NCBI GenBank assembly: GCA_963761755.1
Contig: CAVXIC010000007.1
Span: forward strand, 496,001-560,000
Origin: CAJXVA01 sp963761755
Lineage (GTDB): Bacteria > Myxococcota_A > Polyangia > Nannocystales > Nannocystaceae
DNA length: 64,000 nt
Reading direction: 5' to 3'
In this document: one piece after another, positions 27,050 through 35,621 of the stretch
How the letters are laid out: each line of letters starts with the position of its first letter
Numbering within the stretch: position 1 is the first letter of the stretch
The notes under the pieces: generated by a model
The model's database searches: none
The model's input: only the letters and a program-made list of their open reading frames with translations
Told to the model about the DNA's origin: nothing
Position numbers and translations under genes: made by a program

Positions 27050-27603
27050 ACCGGTTCCCCTACTACGCTCGCCTGAGCAGGGCCGACAAGGTCATCTACC
27101 GCCGGTCCGATGCCATCGTCGAGGTGCCCGTGTCGTGCGCGGGCGCGGCGTGCTCGCCTGCACTCGAGGAGATCCAGCGCGGCCTGCGGGAGGACGATCG
27201 CCACACCGTCCGGCGAGGCGCCGCGGCGCTCGTGCGTCTGCTGTGCAGCGACCTGCAGGTCCCCGACGTGACGCTGCGGGTGCTGGCGCGCAGGCCCAGC
27301 GATGCCACCACCGAGCTGCACGGTCTGTACGAGCGGGAAGAAGGGAAGCGTCCCATCCTGCGGGTCTGGATGCGGACCGCGGCCCAGGAGCGTCCCGTCG
27401 CGTTTCGCACGTTCGTGCGGGTGGTCCTGCACGAGCTGTGTCACCACCTCGACTACGAGAAGTTCGCGCTCGGAGACTCCATGCACACCCATGGCTTCTT
27501 CAAGCGAGAGTCTTCCCTGGTCCGCCAGCTGCTGCCGGCGAAGGCTCGACGCGCCAAGGAGGATGACACTCAGCTCGCGCTGCCCGGGTTCGACGGCTCT
27601 TGA
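27046..27603 (+). CDS. Putative HExxH zinc metallopeptidase (SprT-like)
   Basis: This is a 185-residue protein without signal peptide. The motif LHELCHHLDYEKF holds His129-Glu130-x-x-His133, the zinc-binding HExxH, with a further His-rich stretch HTHGFFKRE about 20 residues on. Size and motif resemble small SprT-like or minigluzincin peptidases, but the family is not certain. Translation starts at a GTG that overlaps the cardiolipin synthase stop, so it is coupled to cls. The 3' end overlaps the convergent membrane-protein gene by 34 bp. Confidence 0.7.
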   Translation: MNRFPYYARLSRADKVIYRRSDAIVEVPVSCAGAACSPALEEIQRGLREDDRHTVRRGAAALVRLLCSDLQVPDVTLRVLARRPSDATTELHGLYEREEGKRPILRVWMRTAAQERPVAFRTFVRVVLHELCHHLDYEKFALGDSMHTHGFFKRESSLVRQLLPAKARRAKEDDTQLALPGFDGS

Positions 27604-28007
27604 GGCGGCTCGGGGCGCAGCATGGCCGTCGCGATCAAGGACGCGACGAGCATCAGCGCGCCGGCAGGGACCATCAGAACCAGCGGCCCTGGGTCGGTCG
27701 GGCCATGAATCAGCCCGCCCCCGACGAAACCGACCCCCACCACGAGCGCCCCCAACCATGCCGCGAGGCGAATGCGCGAGGCCCATGCCCCGGGGGTCCG
27801 CAGCCGCTCCAGCGCCCAGCCCAGCGCGAGGTTGAGCACGGCGAGCAGACCGCCGTGCGCGTGGCCCAACCGCAGAAACTCTCGCCGGATCGGGTCATCG
27901 AGCAGGGCCGCGATTCGCAGGCCGAACATTGCCTCGAGCCACAACCCCATGGCCAAGAACGCCGCGAGACTCCACAGCGACGCCCGCACGTGCGTGGCTG
28001 GACGCAT
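27570..28007 (-). CDS. Four-helix membrane protein of unknown function
   Basis: This is a 145-residue integral membrane protein with four hydrophobic segments (about 10-30, 47-65, 80-102, 108-130). The second helix begins with the conserved-looking RLGHAHGGLLAV, where paired His residues could bind metal or haem; that is inference. It follows the octahaem cytochrome gene by 24 bp on the same strand and is likely the last gene of that operon. The 3' ends of this and the metallopeptidase gene overlap. Confidence 0.65.
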   Translation of the reverse strand: MRPATHVRASLWSLAAFLAMGLWLEAMFGLRIAALLDDPIRREFLRLGHAHGGLLAVLNLALGWALERLRTPGAWASRIRLAAWLGALVVGVGFVGGGLIHGPTDPGPLVLMVPAGALMLVASLIATAMLRPEPPQEPSNPGSAS

Positions 28008-28031
28008 GCTCGGAGTCTACCCCGCCCAGCG

Positions 28032-29822
28032 TCACTCACCGATCGCGATCGCGGCGTCGTCGCGCCGCAAGAGCATCAGCTGCCATGCCCGCGGGTGCTC
28101 GGCCCAAACGCTGGGGCCCAGCGCCTCGCGCAGGGCATCGACGACGACGATCCGCTCCGCCGCGTCGGCCATGAAGTCGTACGCCTGCACGCCCGCGAAG
28201 ACGGCGTCGCCGGGCTCGGCGAGCGCGACGAGCCCTCGATGCGCGAACCATCGCACGGCGGGATAGTCGTCCTCGAGGCCGTCCACGAGCGCTCGCATTC
28301 GCCGGCGTCGCGCCCCCACGGCCTGGGGACGCGAGAGGGCGTGGGCCGCCAGGGCCCGCTGCACGGGGTCCCCACCCACGAGGTCACGCTCCACCCGCGA
28401 GCCCGGCTCGCCCTCGGGCACCGCCACTGCGGCCGTGCCCTGCAGCCCCAGCCCGGGCATCGCCGCAGCCGCCCAGGCCCGCGTCTGCTCGACGTGGCAC
28501 TGCGTACACGCGTCGGGCATGTCCTCGCGTCCGAGCCACGCCCCTGGATCGGGCGTGGTGATCCGATGACTGATCATCCCGCGAAGCAGGCCGTAGGTGA
28601 TCCGCGGCATGTGGCAGCCCTGGCAGGACACCGCGTCGTGTCCGCCGTGATCGACGAGGGCCCCAGGGTCGTGACATCTGCCGACGCACGCCCCGTCGCC
28701 CCCGGCGTCGGTCCGCAGCTGCATCGCGGGGGCCGGGCCATGCATCGTGTGGCAGTCGCCGCACGCCAGCCCCTCCCCCTGGGCGTAACACGGCGAGAGC
28801 AGCAGCCCCTGGTACTCGTAGGCGGACAGCCGGGGCGTTCCATCGGGCCAAAAGCGCGAGGCGAAGGGGCGCGAGTCCGGGGGGTCGGAGGCGAGGCGCG
28901 ACGAAGCAAAGATGGGGCGGGAGACCTCGGTCAGGTCATCTCCGGGCACGAACCCGTCGCCGTGCGCCAAGATCGATCCCACGTCCTTGCCGATCCGTTG
29001 CCCATGGCAGCGGCCGCAGACCTCGCTGTGCCGCCGCGGCGACAGGCGCCCCGGGTGGGTGATCGAGGGGTCACCGACCGCGTCGGTCAGTCCGGCGAGC
29101 ACGCGACGAAACGGATTGGACTGCCGCTGGCGATGCGCGCGTGCCGGGCCATGGCACGCCTCGCAGCCGATGCCCACCTCGGCGACCTCGGTCACGAAGG
29201 TGCCGTCAGGACGCAGTCCGGGGACCGGCTGCGTGTTGTGACAGAACAAGCAGTTGTCGTTCCAGCGGCTGAAGTGCCGCAGATGCGCCGCCGTATCGCC
29301 GGCGGACGCATCGGGAAACAGGAAGGCGCCGCCGAGGTGGATCCAGCGCCGGGCCTGGGGATGCCACGCGTACGGCAGGCGCCACCGCTCCAGCTCGCCG
29401 CCGCCCCGGTCGATCCGCGCGACGTACTGCTGGTACCGATGCGTGCCCACGCTCAGCTCCACCCCGGTCGCGAGCACGACTTGCGCGTCTTCGTCCCTTA
29501 CCACGTGGACCCGCGGGCGCCCCTGTGCGTCGCGATCGAAGGTCGCCGTAAACCCGGCGGTCGACAGCGTTTCCCCGGCGAACGGGGCCAGGACGATCGC
29601 ATCGGGGCTGGCGAGGTCTTGGGTCATCGTTCGGTGGTAGCTCGCGTGCCACGTCGCGTGCTGCTCGGGGTGGCAGCGCTTGCAGTCCGCGCTGCCGATC
29701 GTCTCGGTTCGGGGCGGGACGTCCGACCACGCGTCCTCGTCGAGCATCGTGGCCGCCGTCCCCGCCGCTGCTGCCAGGCACCACGCGATGGCCGGCCCGA
29801 ACAGCAGCGCCGCACGTTTCAT
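28032..29822 (-). CDS. Octahaem c-type cytochrome with HEAT-like tail
   Basis: This is a 596-residue exported cytochrome. The signal peptide covers about 1-24. Haem motifs in order are CKRCH, CLFCH, CEACH, CGRCH, CGDCH, CVGRCH (an unusual CxxxCH), CQGCH and CTQCH, giving eight potential haems. Numerous extra His could serve as distal ligands. The C-terminal about 130 residues (ALAAHALSRPQ..., VRWFAHRGLVALAEP) resemble HEAT repeats. It resembles multihaem cytochromes of the c554/nitrite-reductase-like superfamily, but the substrate is unknown. Its ATG overlaps the stop of a Ser/Thr kinase gene. Confidence 0.85.
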   Translation of the reverse strand: MKRAALLFGPAIAWCLAAAAGTAATMLDEDAWSDVPPRTETIGSADCKRCHPEQHATWHASYHRTMTQDLASPDAIVLAPFAGETLSTAGFTATFDRDAQGRPRVHVVRDEDAQVVLATGVELSVGTHRYQQYVARIDRGGGELERWRLPYAWHPQARRWIHLGGAFLFPDASAGDTAAHLRHFSRWNDNCLFCHNTQPVPGLRPDGTFVTEVAEVGIGCEACHGPARAHRQRQSNPFRRVLAGLTDAVGDPSITHPGRLSPRRHSEVCGRCHGQRIGKDVGSILAHGDGFVPGDDLTEVSRPIFASSRLASDPPDSRPFASRFWPDGTPRLSAYEYQGLLLSPCYAQGEGLACGDCHTMHGPAPAMQLRTDAGGDGACVGRCHDPGALVDHGGHDAVSCQGCHMPRITYGLLRGMISHRITTPDPGAWLGREDMPDACTQCHVEQTRAWAAAAMPGLGLQGTAAVAVPEGEPGSRVERDLVGGDPVQRALAAHALSRPQAVGARRRRMRALVDGLEDDYPAVRWFAHRGLVALAEPGDAVFAGVQAYDFMADAAERIVVVDALREALGPSVWAEHPRAWQLMLLRRDDAAIAIGE

Positions 29823-31087
29823 CCCGGCAGCATCCGCACCGCGATCTCTTGATCGTAGAGCTTGATCGTGGCCGCGCCTTCATCGGTGCGCAGGGGAATC
29901 GGCACGCCCGGCGTCAGCTGGCGGCCCATGTACTGCGTGCCGTTTTGACTCTTGAGGTCTGCGATCCACATGCGCCCCCGGTGGGGATAGATGCACGCGT
30001 GCAGCCGGCTCATTCGCGGTGAGGGCACGATGTACTGGCACGCCTCGTGTCGACCCATGACGATGGGGCCGCGTCGAATGTCGAGGACCTGCGGCGGGTG
30101 CCCCGAGAGGCACAGCTCGATCCGAGGGTAGCCCAGCGGCTCGAACAGGAACCGGTTCCCGGAGGGCTCCTGCCAGATCCCATCACGTCGTGCAGCCGTC
30201 GCAAACGCCTCGGCCATCTCCGCTCCGCTGCTGAACCGCGCGCCGGGGCTCTTGGCCATCGCCCGCCGCATGAATGCGTCGAGGGTCGGCGTCGCGTGAT
30301 ATCCCCGCTCGAGCCCGGCCGTGCTCTCCACCGTGGCGCCGCGCCGAGGGGCGCTGACGGGGACCTGCAGCAGCGGGATCTCGGCCTCCATGTGCTGCTG
30401 CAGCAGGTCGGGCAGGCTGCGCCCGTCGTAGGGAAGCCGGCCGGTGAGCAGCTCGTAGGCGATCACGGCCAGCGCGTAGCGATCCGTCGCCGGGCCGACG
30501 TGCTTGGTGTCGCGAAACTGCTCGGGGCTCATGTAGTGCGGCGTGCCGAACACCGACCCGGTGGCGGTCGCCGCTTCGTGCGCGAGCCACTTGGCGATCC
30601 CCAGGTCGATGATGACCGGCTCCCAGCCCTGTGCACTCCCCCGCAGCAGAACGTTGTCGGGCTTGAGATCGCGATGCACGACGCCAAGGCCATGCAGCTC
30701 GTCGAGCGAGCGCCCCACCCCTTCGATGAGGCGATGCACGCCCCACCCGTCGCCTTCGGAGATCGCCGCCGACGGATTGACCCCGTCGACGAACTCCATC
30801 GCCATCCAGGTGCGACCGAAGTCATCACTGCCGAAGTCCTCGACCTTGATGACGCCGTCGAACTGCGCCCCGGCCATCCGCTTGGCCTCCAGCGCGAAGC
30901 GCTGGCTGGCCTCGCTGCCCGCGTGCACCTCGGCGCGCAGCCATTTCACGACGATGAGGCGTCGGCCGAAGACGTCGACGCACAGGTGCACGTCGCCGAC
31001 GGCACCTTCGCCGAGGGGTCGGACCTTGCGGTGGGGGCAGCCCGGCACGAGCGCTAGAGTATCAAGACCTCCGCCGCTGCGGAGCAC
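29819..31087 (-). CDS. Ser/Thr protein kinase with C-terminal FHA domain
   Basis: This is a 422-residue Hanks-type kinase. The glycine loop is LGEGAVGDVHL, the ATP-binding Lys is in VVKWL, the catalytic loop is HRDLKPDN, the metal loop DLG stands in place of DFG, and the activation region has GTPHYMSPEQ. After the kinase domain (about 20-300) an FHA domain follows (about 330-420), with GPIVMGRHE, MSRLHACIYP and LKSQNGTQYMG, which would bind phosphothreonine. No membrane helix is seen, so it is cytosolic. The start is GTG 31087; GTG 31048 is an alternative. The stop is coupled by ATGA to the octahaem cytochrome. Confidence 0.9.
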   Translation of the reverse strand: MLRSGGGLDTLALVPGCPHRKVRPLGEGAVGDVHLCVDVFGRRLIVVKWLRAEVHAGSEASQRFALEAKRMAGAQFDGVIKVEDFGSDDFGRTWMAMEFVDGVNPSAAISEGDGWGVHRLIEGVGRSLDELHGLGVVHRDLKPDNVLLRGSAQGWEPVIIDLGIAKWLAHEAATATGSVFGTPHYMSPEQFRDTKHVGPATDRYALAVIAYELLTGRLPYDGRSLPDLLQQHMEAEIPLLQVPVSAPRRGATVESTAGLERGYHATPTLDAFMRRAMAKSPGARFSSGAEMAEAFATAARRDGIWQEPSGNRFLFEPLGYPRIELCLSGHPPQVLDIRRGPIVMGRHEACQYIVPSPRMSRLHACIYPHRGRMWIADLKSQNGTQYMGRQLTPGVPIPLRTDEGAATIKLYDQEIAVRMLPG

Positions 31088-31135
31088 GGTGCCGCGCGCG
31101 AAGCGTGCCTCGCGCTCGCAGCCCGCCCGGAGGTC

Positions 31136-32878
31136 CTACAGGCTGAGCGCGACCTCGGTGTAGGGCTCGGCGACGAAGGACGCCGTCTTGTCCCCGTAGG
31201 TCATCTCGAAGAAGCCGGGGTTGTCCAGCGTGACCGTCGCGGTCTCTCCAGCCGCGATGTCCGCCTTCTTCTTCCATGATCGCCCGACCATCCGGACCTC
31301 CAAGGAGGCGCCCGTCCCGTTGGAGATGACCAGCGTCGCCGCGGGCTTGCCCAGGAACTTCACCTCGAACGGGTAGTAGGCCTTGATCTCCTTGCTGAGC
31401 GCCTCGAGCGTGTCCTCGATGCCTGGAGCCCGGTAGGCATACCCCGCGCCCAGACCCTTGAGCTGCTCGCGCGACCACGCCAGCTCCGAGAGCGCCTCGG
31501 CGGCCCGGACCGGGTTCCCGCCGGGGTACTGGACCAGTCCTGACTTGCGCAGGGTGCTTCGCTCGGTCTTGTACAGCGAGGGCGACGTCGCCGCGAGGTA
31601 GGCCGCGGTTGCAATGTGGACCTCGGGGAGGTCCTTACCGTTGCGCTTCGCCAGCTCGAGTTCGGTGTTCGCGGCGTCGAGCTTACCGGCCTCGACGTCC
31701 TGCAGAGCCGCCAGCGCAGCGAGAATCGCGGTGACTTCCTTGTAGCCGGTCGCGGCGTCGTCGACCTTGGCGAGCTGCGCGCGAGCGTCCCCGAGCTTGC
31801 CCTTGCCGGCGATGAGCAGCACCTCTTGCAGCTGCAGCGACGCTTTGCCCGGACGCATGCTCAGCGCTTCCTTGATGTCGGCGTCGGCACCGGCGGTGTC
31901 ACCGGCGGCCAGGCGCATCTTGGCGCGCGAGGCATAGATCGTGGCGACCTGGTCGCGAATCTGATCCAAGCGCTCGGGGGTCAGCCTGAGCTTGCCCTGC
32001 GCAGCAGCGTCGACGATCGACATCAGACGGGAGAGCGCCTGGTCGGGTTCTCCCTGCCGGTTGAACTCCATCGCGACCTCCATCGCCAGGCCGACCTGCT
32101 CCTCGGGCGGGACCCCCACCGGCGCGAGGTCGAGCAGCTCGTCGGCCAGCGGCACGTTCTTCTGCTCCAGCGCAAGCAGGACGACCGCCCGCCGCAGCTC
32201 GAGGTACTGCCGCTGGTTCTCGAGGTCGTTTTGGGCGACGAGTTCGGTGGCAGACTTCAGGGCTTCGGCCGAACCGCTCAGGTCCTTTTGAGCGTAGCGC
32301 GACCGCACGACCGCCAGCCAGACCGCAGCGTCGGGGATGATGTCGAGCGCCCTGACGTAGTCGGCTTCTGCCTCGCTCCAGCGACTCTCGCCCATGTAGG
32401 CGTCGCCGCGACGGATCAGCAGTACGGCGACCTGACGCCGGCAGTTGCGACAGTCGGCCTCCTTGTACCCCTTCGTCGCGATCTCCAGCGCTTCGGAATA
32501 CTTGTAGAGATCTTGCAGCGCGCCGGCGAGCCCCGAGTACGCATCGGCGCTGGTGGGGTCGAGTTCCATGGCCCGGCGGAAGTACTTCTCGGCGTTGACC
32601 GCCTTGCCCTCCTTGTCGGCCGTCTCGCCGAGCTGAAGGTAGATGTCCCGCAACTCGTCCCGCGCCATGTCACCGAGGTCGGGGTCGTCCATGGCTTCGC
32701 GATACTTGTTGTCCGCGTTGTCCAGATTCCCCTCGCCATCCGCCCACGCCAACCGAGCGTCGTCCAGGGGCGTGGAGCAGCCCGCGGCGACTCCCAAAGC
32801 GGTAACCAGAGCAGCGCCCGCAACCCACCGAATCAGGGGGTTCAGACGTCCAACAGTGCGTAGCTTGTGCCGTTCCAT
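31136..32878 (-). CDS. TPR-repeat lipoprotein
   Basis: This is a 580-residue lipoprotein. The signal peptide ends at the lipobox VAAGC (Cys about 33). TPR repeats run from about 40 to 420, for example NAEKYFRRAMELDPTSADAYSGLAGAL. The C-terminal about 100 residues form a beta-rich domain (LVISNGTGASLEVRMVGRSW). TPR domains mediate protein-protein contacts; the partner may be an envelope complex. Its ATG lies 37 bp inside the 3' end of the metallophosphoesterase gene, and the Ser/Thr kinase gene follows after 48 bp, so all belong to one operon. Confidence 0.8.
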   Translation of the reverse strand: MERHKLRTVGRLNPLIRWVAGAALVTALGVAAGCSTPLDDARLAWADGEGNLDNADNKYREAMDDPDLGDMARDELRDIYLQLGETADKEGKAVNAEKYFRRAMELDPTSADAYSGLAGALQDLYKYSEALEIATKGYKEADCRNCRRQVAVLLIRRGDAYMGESRWSEAEADYVRALDIIPDAAVWLAVVRSRYAQKDLSGSAEALKSATELVAQNDLENQRQYLELRRAVVLLALEQKNVPLADELLDLAPVGVPPEEQVGLAMEVAMEFNRQGEPDQALSRLMSIVDAAAQGKLRLTPERLDQIRDQVATIYASRAKMRLAAGDTAGADADIKEALSMRPGKASLQLQEVLLIAGKGKLGDARAQLAKVDDAATGYKEVTAILAALAALQDVEAGKLDAANTELELAKRNGKDLPEVHIATAAYLAATSPSLYKTERSTLRKSGLVQYPGGNPVRAAEALSELAWSREQLKGLGAGYAYRAPGIEDTLEALSKEIKAYYPFEVKFLGKPAATLVISNGTGASLEVRMVGRSWKKKADIAAGETATVTLDNPGFFEMTYGDKTASFVAEPYTEVALSL

Positions 32879-33696
32879 TCGTACAGATCGCGGGTAAATC
32901 CGGATGCGGTGACGTCGTATACCGAGAAAGCAGCCGCACGTCCCGGTTTTTGGACCTTCGAGGTGCCCGAGCCGATGCCGTGAACGGGCACCGGGCCCTC
33001 CGGGCCCTCCAGCGACGCGTCGGTGCGCAGGTGCTCGTGTCCGTGCAGCACGAGATCTGCGCCAGCGGTGGCGATCACCTCGGCGAACGCGGCGCGGTCC
33101 AACAGCGCATGCTTGGGCTTCGACAAGCCGTCGACCGGCGGGTGGTGCACCAAGACCACCCGCGCGAGCCCCTCCGCCCCCGTCGCCTCCAACGCGCGCC
33201 GCAGTCGGCCCAGCTGCGGCGCCCCACACCGCCCCGTCGCGTCGAAGGCCGGGGTCGCGACGGCGCTGGAGACCCCGATGAGCGCCACGTCGCCAAAGCG
33301 CTGCACGAAGGGATAATCGCCAGACTCGCGATCACCCTCCATGTAGGGCGCCATGTAGTGCTCGAAGCGACGCGCCTGCGCGCTGGCTCGGGTGTAGGTG
33401 TCGTGATTGCCCGGGATTACGGTCACCGGGACCGAGATGCGTTCGAAGGCCTCCACGCACAGCTCGAACTCCTCGTCGAGGGAGAGGTTGGTGAGATCCC
33501 CGGTGACCACGAAGCGGTCGATGTTCAGCTCGGGGACCCGCTCGACCATCCGGTCGAAGAGCGTCTGGTCGTGATTCTTGCCCCGATGCAGCGACAGATT
33601 CAGCCGCCCGGTCAGGCGCTTGTTGAGATACCGCCACGGCATCACGCCCTCGAGGCGCAGCAGGTGGATGTCGGAGGTGTGCAGGAACCGGAGCAT
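32842..33696 (-). CDS. Calcineurin-like metallophosphoesterase (CpdA-like)
   Basis: This is a 284-residue cytosolic phosphoesterase with all five metal-binding blocks: SDIH (Asp9, His11), TGDLTN, PGNHD, VHHPP and HGHEH. The overall layout is like CpdA/YfcE-type class III phosphodiesterases. The substrate could be a cyclic nucleotide or another phosphodiester. It is the first gene of the TPR-kinase-octahaem operon and overlaps the TPR gene start. It is divergent from aspS with 112 bp between. Confidence 0.85.
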   Translation of the reverse strand: MLRFLHTSDIHLLRLEGVMPWRYLNKRLTGRLNLSLHRGKNHDQTLFDRMVERVPELNIDRFVVTGDLTNLSLDEEFELCVEAFERISVPVTVIPGNHDTYTRASAQARRFEHYMAPYMEGDRESGDYPFVQRFGDVALIGVSSAVATPAFDATGRCGAPQLGRLRRALEATGAEGLARVVLVHHPPVDGLSKPKHALLDRAAFAEVIATAGADLVLHGHEHLRTDASLEGPEGPVPVHGIGSGTSKVQKPGRAAAFSVYDVTASGFTRDLYEWNGTSYALLDV

Positions 33697-33808
33697 CGGG
33701 GCCAGCGGTGGTTGTAGCAGCCTCGGGTGCCTCGCGGCGACAGCAGAGCAAGCTCACATCGTTGCTTTGGCGATGCAGGGCGCGCGAGCGTGGCTTACGC
33801 TCCGCCTC

Positions 33809-35614
33809 ATGTCCTTGCTCGAAGTCGGCCGCACCCACGGGTGCGGTGAGCTGCGCCGCGATCACGTCGGCGCTTCCGTCGTCCTCTTTGGCTGGGTGCA
33901 CCGTCGTCGCGACCTCGGCGCCCGCGTCTTCATCCAGCTGCGCGATCGCGATGGCATCACCCAGCTCGACTTCGCCCAGGAGCTGGGCGAGCAGGCGTAC
34001 GAGCTCGCCGAGTCGCTGCGCCAAGAGGACTGCATCGCCGTACGCGGCACGGTGGCCGACCGGGGCGAGAACGCCAACGCGGACATGGCGACCGGAGAGG
34101 TCGAGGTCAAGGTGACCGACGTCGAGGTGTTCTCGAAGTCGCAGACGCCTCCGTTCGTGGTCGCCGACGACGACCGCCTCGAAGCGAATGAGAACCTCCG
34201 CCTGCAGTATCGCTACCTCGACCTGCGACGGCCGGTGATGCAGCGCAACTTCAAGGTGCGCGCGCAGATCGGTTATCTGACGCGGATGTCTCTGGCCGAT
34301 GCCGGCTTCTACGAGCTCGAGACGCCCTACATGGTGAAGTACACCCCCGGCGGCGCGCGCAACTTCTTGGTGCCCAGCCGGCTGCACCCCGGCCAGTTCT
34401 ACGCGCTGGCCGAGTCCCCGCAGATCTACAAGCAGCTGTTCATGGTCTCGGGGTTCGACAAGTACTTCCAGATCACCCGCTGCTTCCGCGACGAGGACCT
34501 CCGCAACGACCGGCAGCCGGAGTTCACCCAGATCGACGTGGAGATGAGCTTCGCCACCCCGCAGCGGGTGTTCGAGCCGATGGAGAACCTCATGCGCACC
34601 CTGTGGAAAGAGGTGCTCGGGGTCGAGCTCGACGAGACCTTCGCCCGCATGACCTGGGACGAAGCCATGGCTCGCTTCGGCTCCGACAAGCCCGACGTTC
34701 GCTTCGGACTGGAGCTCAACGACGTCACCGAACAGGTCCGCGACAGCGGCTTCAAGGTGTTCGATGCCGCAGAGTGCGTCAGCGCGCTGTGCGTCCCGGC
34801 CGACAAGGCGGGCAGTCTGTCCCGGGGGGCCATCGACAAGCTCACCGAGTTCGTCAAGCAGCGGGAGAACGGTGGCGCCAAGGGGTTGGCGTGGACGCGA
34901 ATCGGCGACGACGGCTCGTGGAGCGGGGCGGTCGGCAAGAACGTCACGCCACAGGTGCAGGCGTCCGTGGCCCAAAGCGTGGGCGCGGCCCCGGGCTGCG
35001 TGTTGTTCTTCATCGCCGACCAGTGGCACACCACGCACACGGTCCTGTGCAACCTCCGGCTGCACCTGCGCGACCAGCTGAACCTGCTCGAGGGCAACGA
35101 GAACCCCTGGCGGTTCCTGTGGATCACCGACTTCCCGATGTTCGAGAAGAACGAGGCCGGGCAGTTCGTCGCCGCGCACCACCCCTTCACCTCCCCACAC
35201 GACGATCACCTCGACATGCTCGTCAGCGACCCCGGCGCGGTCCGGGCCAAGGCGTACGACCTCGTGCTCAACGGCAACGAGATCGGCGGGGGCTCGATCC
35301 GGATCCACCGCAGTGACGTGCAGGCCAAGGTGTTCACCGCGCTGGGCCTCTCGGAGGAAGAGGCGCAGTTCAAGTTCGGCTTCTTGCTCGAGGCGTTCAA
35401 GTACGGTCCCCCGCCCCACGGAGGGATCGCGCTGGGTCTCGACCGAATCGCCATGCTGATGACCGGTGCCGAGAGCCTGCGCGACGTCATCGCCTTCCCC
35501 AAGACGCAGCGCGGCCAGGACCTCATGACCGGCGCGCCGACGGTCGCGGACGACCCGCAGCTGGCCGACCTCTACCTGACGCACCGGCCCCTGCCGACCA
35601 AGGAAGACGGCTGA
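33809..35614 (+). CDS. aspS: Aspartyl-tRNA synthetase
   Basis: This is a 601-residue class II synthetase of the bacterial type. It has an OB-fold anticodon domain (about 1-105; FGWVHRRRDLGARVF), class II motif 2 (CFRDEDLRNDRQPEFTQID), a GAD insertion domain (about 290-415), and motif 3 (HGGIALGLDRIAML). The residue after RRRD is Leu as in E. coli AspRS, rather than the His of non-discriminating enzymes such as that of Pseudomonas; strict Asp specificity is therefore inferred. The ATG at 33809 gives the expected N-terminus. lnt follows after 7 bp. Confidence 0.97.
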   Translation: MSLLEVGRTHGCGELRRDHVGASVVLFGWVHRRRDLGARVFIQLRDRDGITQLDFAQELGEQAYELAESLRQEDCIAVRGTVADRGENANADMATGEVEVKVTDVEVFSKSQTPPFVVADDDRLEANENLRLQYRYLDLRRPVMQRNFKVRAQIGYLTRMSLADAGFYELETPYMVKYTPGGARNFLVPSRLHPGQFYALAESPQIYKQLFMVSGFDKYFQITRCFRDEDLRNDRQPEFTQIDVEMSFATPQRVFEPMENLMRTLWKEVLGVELDETFARMTWDEAMARFGSDKPDVRFGLELNDVTEQVRDSGFKVFDAAECVSALCVPADKAGSLSRGAIDKLTEFVKQRENGGAKGLAWTRIGDDGSWSGAVGKNVTPQVQASVAQSVGAAPGCVLFFIADQWHTTHTVLCNLRLHLRDQLNLLEGNENPWRFLWITDFPMFEKNEAGQFVAAHHPFTSPHDDHLDMLVSDPGAVRAKAYDLVLNGNEIGGGSIRIHRSDVQAKVFTALGLSEEEAQFKFGFLLEAFKYGPPPHGGIALGLDRIAMLMTGAESLRDVIAFPKTQRGQDLMTGAPTVADDPQLADLYLTHRPLPTKEDG

Positions 35615-35621
35615 GCCCGCC

